Part shown: one piece after another, positions 60,583 through 64,000 of the stretch
How the letters are laid out: each line of letters starts with the position of its first letter
Numbering within the stretch: position 1 is the stretch's first letter
Assembly: GCF_021044885.1 (NCBI RefSeq)
Contig: NZ_JAJNOD010000003.1
Coordinates: forward strand, 124,001-188,000
DNA: 64,000 nt
Direction: 5' to 3'
Source of the DNA: Microbacterium nymphoidis
GTDB taxonomy: Bacteria; Actinomycetota; Actinomycetes; Actinomycetales; Microbacteriaceae
Made by a program: the position numbers and the translations under genes
The notes under the pieces: generated by a model
What the model saw: the letters and a program-made list of their open reading frames with translations, nothing else
What the model was told of the DNA's origin: nothing
The model's database searches: none

Positions 60583-61430
60583 GCGGATGACTCTCCTCTT
60601 GCGGCTGGGGCGGGGGTGGACTGATCGATGCGCATGGCATAGGCGGCGATGACGAAGTTCACGCCGGCCGCGCTGAAGGCCAGGCATACGGGCACGGCTT
60701 CCGGGCCGAGGGCGCCGGCCAGCGGCACGGCGACGACGGCCCCGATGGCCGTGATGACGACTCCGGCCTGCACCTGGCGCAGCATGAACAGGGTCTGGGT
60801 GCGAAGCGCGCGGTCCCAGGCGAGCTCGCTCCGGTCCTGAAGTGGCTGAGGCCGCGAGAGTACGGCGCGCTCCAGCAGCCGGAAGCCGAACAAGATGGCT
60901 GCCAGCGCTGCCAAGATCACTCCGACGGCCCAGATCAGCGCGGACGCGGAGGTCAGGCTCACCGCGATCGTGGCGGCGACGGCCGCGACGACCACCACCC
61001 ACAGCAGACGGTCGGGGAAAGCGGCGTAGGGGGCCGGTACCGCGTCTTCGATGCCGAGCGATCGCGTGGGCGCCACCCGACTTCCGCCCGGGGCCGGGCG
61101 AAAAGTCCGGTGGAGGGCGGAGTGGATCGCCGTGGCGATGGCGACCGCAGGATAGATGAGCAGCAACAGCGCCCAGCCCGCGAACACGTCTGTCCCCAGA
61201 TGCCAGGCGATGCTCACCGCGCTGACGAGGCAGACGGCGATGGCGGCCATCGCCCAGAGAGTGCTTGTGCGGAGCTGGCGGACCACCGCTGCGAAGGCTG
61301 CGGGAGCCAGTCGCGGCAGGTCACGTCGGTCCCCGAAGCGCTGTACCGAGCGCGGAGCTGCGCCCAGCGTCACAAGCAATGCGACCAGCGCTGCGGCACC
61401 GCAGGTGACGACGAATCCTGTCAGCTCCAT
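60579..61430 (-). CDS. Seven-helix membrane protein of unknown function
   Basis: This 283-residue integral membrane protein has about seven hydrophobic helices, with landmarks LVALLVTLGAAP, AVCLVSAVSIAWHLG, LLLIYPAVAIATAI and the last helix near CLAFSAAGVNFVIAA. No catalytic motif is recognised. The ATG at 61430 follows AAGGAGG by 5 nt; an upstream in-frame start would overlap the operator. Its partner is the YtrA-type regulator; in related systems such membrane proteins accompany ABC transporters that respond to cell-wall antibiotics, but no ATPase gene is here. Function unknown. Confidence 0.82.
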   Translation of the reverse strand: MELTGFVVTCGAAALVALLVTLGAAPRSVQRFGDRRDLPRLAPAAFAAVVRQLRTSTLWAMAAIAVCLVSAVSIAWHLGTDVFAGWALLLLIYPAVAIATAIHSALHRTFRPAPGGSRVAPTRSLGIEDAVPAPYAAFPDRLLWVVVVAAVAATIAVSLTSASALIWAVGVILAALAAILFGFRLLERAVLSRPQPLQDRSELAWDRALRTQTLFMLRQVQAGVVITAIGAVVAVPLAGALGPEAVPVCLAFSAAGVNFVIAAYAMRIDQSTPAPAARGESSA

Positions 61431-61439
61431 CGGACCTCC

Positions 61440-61488
61440 TTGTGTCAATACAAAGCTAAACGGATCCGGCGCTCTGTGTCAACACAAA
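61440..61488 (-). promoter_or_regulatory. Promoter with two GntR operator sites
   Basis: Two sites, TTGTGTCAATACAAA (61440-61454) and CTGTGTCAACACAAA (61474-61488), lie 34 bp apart. On the minus strand, TTGACA (-35, 61482-61477) lies within the second site, and TAGCTT (-10, 61458-61453) is 18 bp further on, touching the first. This is a strong consensus promoter with operators over both the -35 and the start region, typical of repression by a dimeric GntR protein. Confidence 0.8.
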
Positions 61489-61533
61489 CTGTTGGTGGGT
61501 GTGCCGTTCGGCCCCGGTGGGGAGGGCCGAATC

Positions 61534-61539
61534 TAGACT
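61534..61539 (+). promoter_or_regulatory. -10 box (TAGACT) for murC
   Basis: TAGACT ends 9 nt before the murC ATG, predicting a mRNA with only 2-3 leader bases. It gives murC-ftsQ a start independent of the upstream dcw genes, which are cut off by the reversed gene pair. Confidence 0.5.
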
Positions 61540-61548
61540 GGAGCGGAA

Positions 61549-62949
61549 ATGATTCGACCCGACTTGAGCCTTCCCATCCCGGATGACATCCGTGCCGCGC
61601 ACTTCATCGGCATCGGCGGATCCGGCATGAGTGGATTGGCACGCATGTTCCTCGCCCGTGGTATCCGTGTCTCGGGCTCCGACCGCGCCGACAGCCCCGG
61701 CCTTCGTGCCCTGGAGGACGCGGGAGCCACGGTCTACGTCGGGCACGACGCCGCGAACCTCGCCGAGGATGTCGACACCGTGGTGCACACCGGGGCGATC
61801 TGGCCGGAGAACCCGGAGTTCCTGCTGGGCAAGGAGCGCGGGCTCCACGTGATCCACCGCTCCCAGGCCCTGCACTGGCTCATCGGGGGGCGCCGGCTGG
61901 TGTCGATCGCCGGCGCACACGGGAAGACCACCTCGACCGGCATGGTGGTGACGGCGCTGCAGGCACTGGGGGAGGATCCCGCGTTCGTAAACGGCGGCGT
62001 GATCGCGCAGCTGGGCGTCTCCAGCGGGAGCGGCGCGGACGAGCTCTTCGTGATCGAGGCCGACGAATCCGACGGCACCTTCCTGCTCTACGACACCTCT
62101 GTTGCGCTCATCACCAATGTCGACCCCGATCACCTGGACCACTACGGCTCCCGGGCGGCGTTCGACGACGCCTTCGTGCGATTCGCCGACGAGGCCCGCG
62201 AGGCCGTGGTGATCTCCTCCGACGATCCGGGCGCCGTCGCCGTCCGCGCGCGCGTGCGTCATCCCCGGGTGCTGAGCTTCGGGTTCGCCGACGACGCGGA
62301 CTTCCGCATCACCGACGTGGACACCACGCGGGGCGTGGCCTTCTCGATCACCCACTGTGAGGAGACGGTGTCGATCCGCCTCGCCGTCACCGGCGCGCAC
62401 AACGCCGTCAACGCCACGGGAGCCGTGGCGGTGCTCGTCGCTCTCGGCCATGACTTCACCGCCGCCGCGCGCGCGATGGAGGGCTTCCAGGGCACGGCGC
62501 GACGCTTCGAGCTTCACGACACCGTCCGCGGCGTCCGCGTCTTCGACGACTACGCCCACCATCCGACCGAGGTCGATGCAGCGCTGACGGGTGCCCGCAC
62601 GGTCGTCGGCTCAGGACGTGTCATCGCGCTGCACCAGCCGCACACGTACAGCCGGACGCAGCTCATGTTCGCGGAGTTCGCCGAGGTGCTCGAGAACCGC
62701 GCCGACCTGACCGTGGTGCTGGACGTCTACGGCGCGCGTGAGGACCCGGTCCCCGGGGTCACCGGTGAGCTTGTGAGCGGCGCCTTCGCCGACCCCGCAC
62801 GCGTGCACTACGAACCGGACTGGCAGGGCGCTGCGGACTACATCGGCGAGATCGCCCGCGAGGGCGACATCGTCGTGACCCTCGGCTGCGGAAACGTCAA
62901 TCTGATCATTCCGCAGGTGCTGAACGCGCTCGGACGGAACGCGGACTAA
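61549..62949 (+). CDS. murC: UDP-MurNAc--L-Ala ligase
   Basis: This 466-residue ATP-dependent ligase adds L-Ala to UDP-MurNAc. The N-terminal UDP-binding motif is [15 protein letters not shown], the P-loop is [14 protein letters not shown], and [11 protein letters not shown] plus [10 protein letters not shown] follow. The C-terminal domain has [10 protein letters not shown] and HQPHTYSRT. It begins 118 nt after the divergent membrane-protein gene and has its own -10 box. ftsQ starts 2 nt after its stop. Confidence 0.97.
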   Translation: MIRPDLSLPIPDDIRAAHFIGIGGSGMSGLARMFLARGIRVSGSDRADSPGLRALEDAGATVYVGHDAANLAEDVDTVVHTGAIWPENPEFLLGKERGLHVIHRSQALHWLIGGRRLVSIAGAHGKTTSTGMVVTALQALGEDPAFVNGGVIAQLGVSSGSGADELFVIEADESDGTFLLYDTSVALITNVDPDHLDHYGSRAAFDDAFVRFADEAREAVVISSDDPGAVAVRARVRHPRVLSFGFADDADFRITDVDTTRGVAFSITHCEETVSIRLAVTGAHNAVNATGAVAVLVALGHDFTAAARAMEGFQGTARRFELHDTVRGVRVFDDYAHHPTEVDAALTGARTVVGSGRVIALHQPHTYSRTQLMFAEFAEVLENRADLTVVLDVYGAREDPVPGVTGELVSGAFADPARVHYEPDWQGAADYIGEIAREGDIVVTLGCGNVNLIIPQVLNALGRNAD

Positions 62950-62951
62950 GC

Positions 62952-64000
62952 GTGCGCCGACCGCAGCAGCCGCCGAGACCGCCGCGTCGCGAGCCGGAGC
63001 GTCCCGCGACGCCGGACATCGACGAGGTTTCCCCGGCGGCTGCGCGGTCGCGGGCCGACGCGTCCGTGAGCCCGGACGAGGTGGACACCGCCGTCGACTA
63101 CGAGGACGTGCGCGCGTGGGTGAGTCTGGACGATGCTGCCCCCATTCCCGTGGGCGCGCCGTCGACGGCGGCGGATGAGCATCAGACGCAGGAGCTCGAC
63201 GACCTGCGCGACCCTGCGGGCGACGACGAGTTCGCCGGATTCGGCACCGGTGCTGCGCGGCGCTTCGGCCATGCGCCCGTGATCGATCTCGACGCCGCTC
63301 GCCCAGAGCCGGTGGAGAACGAGGGAGCAGACGCTGCGGATCGGCCTCGTAGCCGGTTCGGACGCGGTCGCGCACAGCGGGAAGCCGCGGACGACTCGCC
63401 CGATGAGCAGGCGATCGGGCGCTGGCGGGACGTCTGGCGTGCCACGCGTGCCCGTCGCCGTGCGCTGCGCACCGAGATGCGTCGTTTCACGGTGCGCAGC
63501 AGGCGCCGCCGACTGGCCTGGATCGTCTCGATCGCGACGCTCGTGGTCGTGGCGGGCGGCTCCTATGCCGCTGCATACAGTCCGTTGTTCGCCATCGAGA
63601 AGGTGACCGTCGTCGGGGCCAGCGCGCTCGATCCCACGGCGCTCGAGCAGTCGCTGCAGTCCCAGCTCGGCCGCCCGCTGGCTGCGATCGACGCCAGCGA
63701 GGTGAAGGCGGCGCTGGTGGGGTTCCCGATGGTGGAGACCTATTCCATCGAAGCCCGCCCCCCGCACGAGATGGTGCTGCGCATCGTGGAGCGCACACCG
63801 GTGGGCGTCATCGCCTCCGACGCGGGATTCACCCTGGTGGACGCTGCAGGCGTCGCGCTGTCGACCACCCCGGAGGTGCCGCCGGGACAGCCCGTGATCT
63901 CCGCAGCCGGCGGGGCTGGCTCGGAGGCCTTCGTCGCGGCGGGTCTCATCATCCGTTCACTTCCCGAGACCATCCGCCCGGCGGTCACGGCGGTCTCCGC
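62952..64000 (+). CDS. ftsQ: Cell division protein FtsQ (partial, 3' end outside window)
   Basis: The frame starting at GTG 62952 stays open to the window edge (349 codons). A long charged cytosolic N terminus (about 185 residues, rich in Asp, Glu, Arg) leads to one transmembrane helix (RLAWIVSIATLVVVAGGSY), then a POTRA domain beginning FAIEKVTVVGASAL, and the FtsQ segment with MVLRIVERTPVGV. It starts 2 nt after murC, the normal place for ftsQ. FtsQ links early and late divisome proteins. The N-terminal extension is longer than in most bacteria but usual for some actinobacteria. Confidence 0.92.
   Translation, partial: MRRPQQPPRPPRREPERPATPDIDEVSPAAARSRADASVSPDEVDTAVDYEDVRAWVSLDDAAPIPVGAPSTAADEHQTQELDDLRDPAGDDEFAGFGTGAARRFGHAPVIDLDAARPEPVENEGADAADRPRSRFGRGRAQREAADDSPDEQAIGRWRDVWRATRARRRALRTEMRRFTVRSRRRRLAWIVSIATLVVVAGGSYAAAYSPLFAIEKVTVVGASALDPTALEQSLQSQLGRPLAAIDASEVKAALVGFPMVETYSIEARPPHEMVLRIVERTPVGVIASDAGFTLVDAAGVALSTTPEVPPGQPVISAAGGAGSEAFVAAGLIIRSLPETIRPAVTAVS

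Noticed and set aside
1..64000. tRNA, rRNA, CRISPR arrays, insertion sequences, prophage or integrase genes
   Set aside because: Looked for in all intergenic gaps; none was recognised. All gaps over 300 bp (14090-14427, 44871-45207, 49395-49794) are described above.

Overview
The window is high-GC DNA, gene-dense on both strands, and reads as a chromosome segment of an actinobacterium. Family content and gene order point to Microbacteriaceae, most likely Microbacterium (an inference; no rRNA gene is present to confirm it). Supporting signs are GTG starts, 4-bp ATGA/GTGA operon overlaps, -10 boxes of the TAGACT/TAGGCT type placed 6 nt before start codons (leaderless mRNAs), a garA-like FHA gene followed by two MerR genes, and a dcw (division and cell wall) cluster next to aroG, a pknL-like kinase and a polyprenyl synthetase, as in mycobacteria.

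Layout. 0-7 kb, minus strand: nucleoside hydrolase, HAD hydrolase, AlkD-like protein, YigZ, PfkB kinase, ADP-ribosylglycohydrolase, then leuA. A 13-codon leader peptide with five Leu codons in a row precedes leuA. 7-14 kb: GntR regulator, ABC ATPase, galE, a small nucleotide-binding-like protein, a FtsX/MacB-type ABC exporter with a divergent TetR gene, and a 3-hydroxyacyl-CoA dehydrogenase. 14-20 kb, minus strand: the mutasome genes imuA', imuB and dnaE2 behind a LexA-like box. 20-31.7 kb: serine hydrolase, DUF1905 protein, a candidate small RNA, A24 prepilin peptidase, esterase, PucR-like regulator, CYTH and MmcQ proteins, lpd with a divergent TetR gene, the FHA/MerR/MerR group, a VOC protein and a conserved unknown protein. 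31.7-45 kb: GNAT and ParA-like proteins, pyruvate carboxylase, a very acidic repeat protein fused to a MinD-like ATPase, peptide deformylase, acyl-CoA ligase, ROK glucokinase, acyltransferase and class II DAHP synthase.

45-49.4 kb: a PASTA Ser/Thr kinase (PknL-like) whose 3' end runs into twelve tandem 19-bp hairpin repeats, its divergent small HTH partner, a polyprenyl synthetase and a DUF3040 protein. 49.7 kb to the end: the dcw cluster, in order mraZ, rsmH, ftsL-like, ftsI, murF, mraY, murD, ftsW, murG, murC and ftsQ (cut by the window edge). There is no murE between ftsI and murF. An oppositely oriented GntR/membrane-protein pair with its own operators sits between murG and murC.

Most genes are housekeeping. 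No rRNA, tRNA, CRISPR array, transposase or prophage gene was seen. The most noteworthy non-coding features are the leuA leader peptide with a possible pseudoknot, the 19-bp hairpin array, a terminator-ended structured RNA candidate near 21.9 kb, and several paired operator palindromes.
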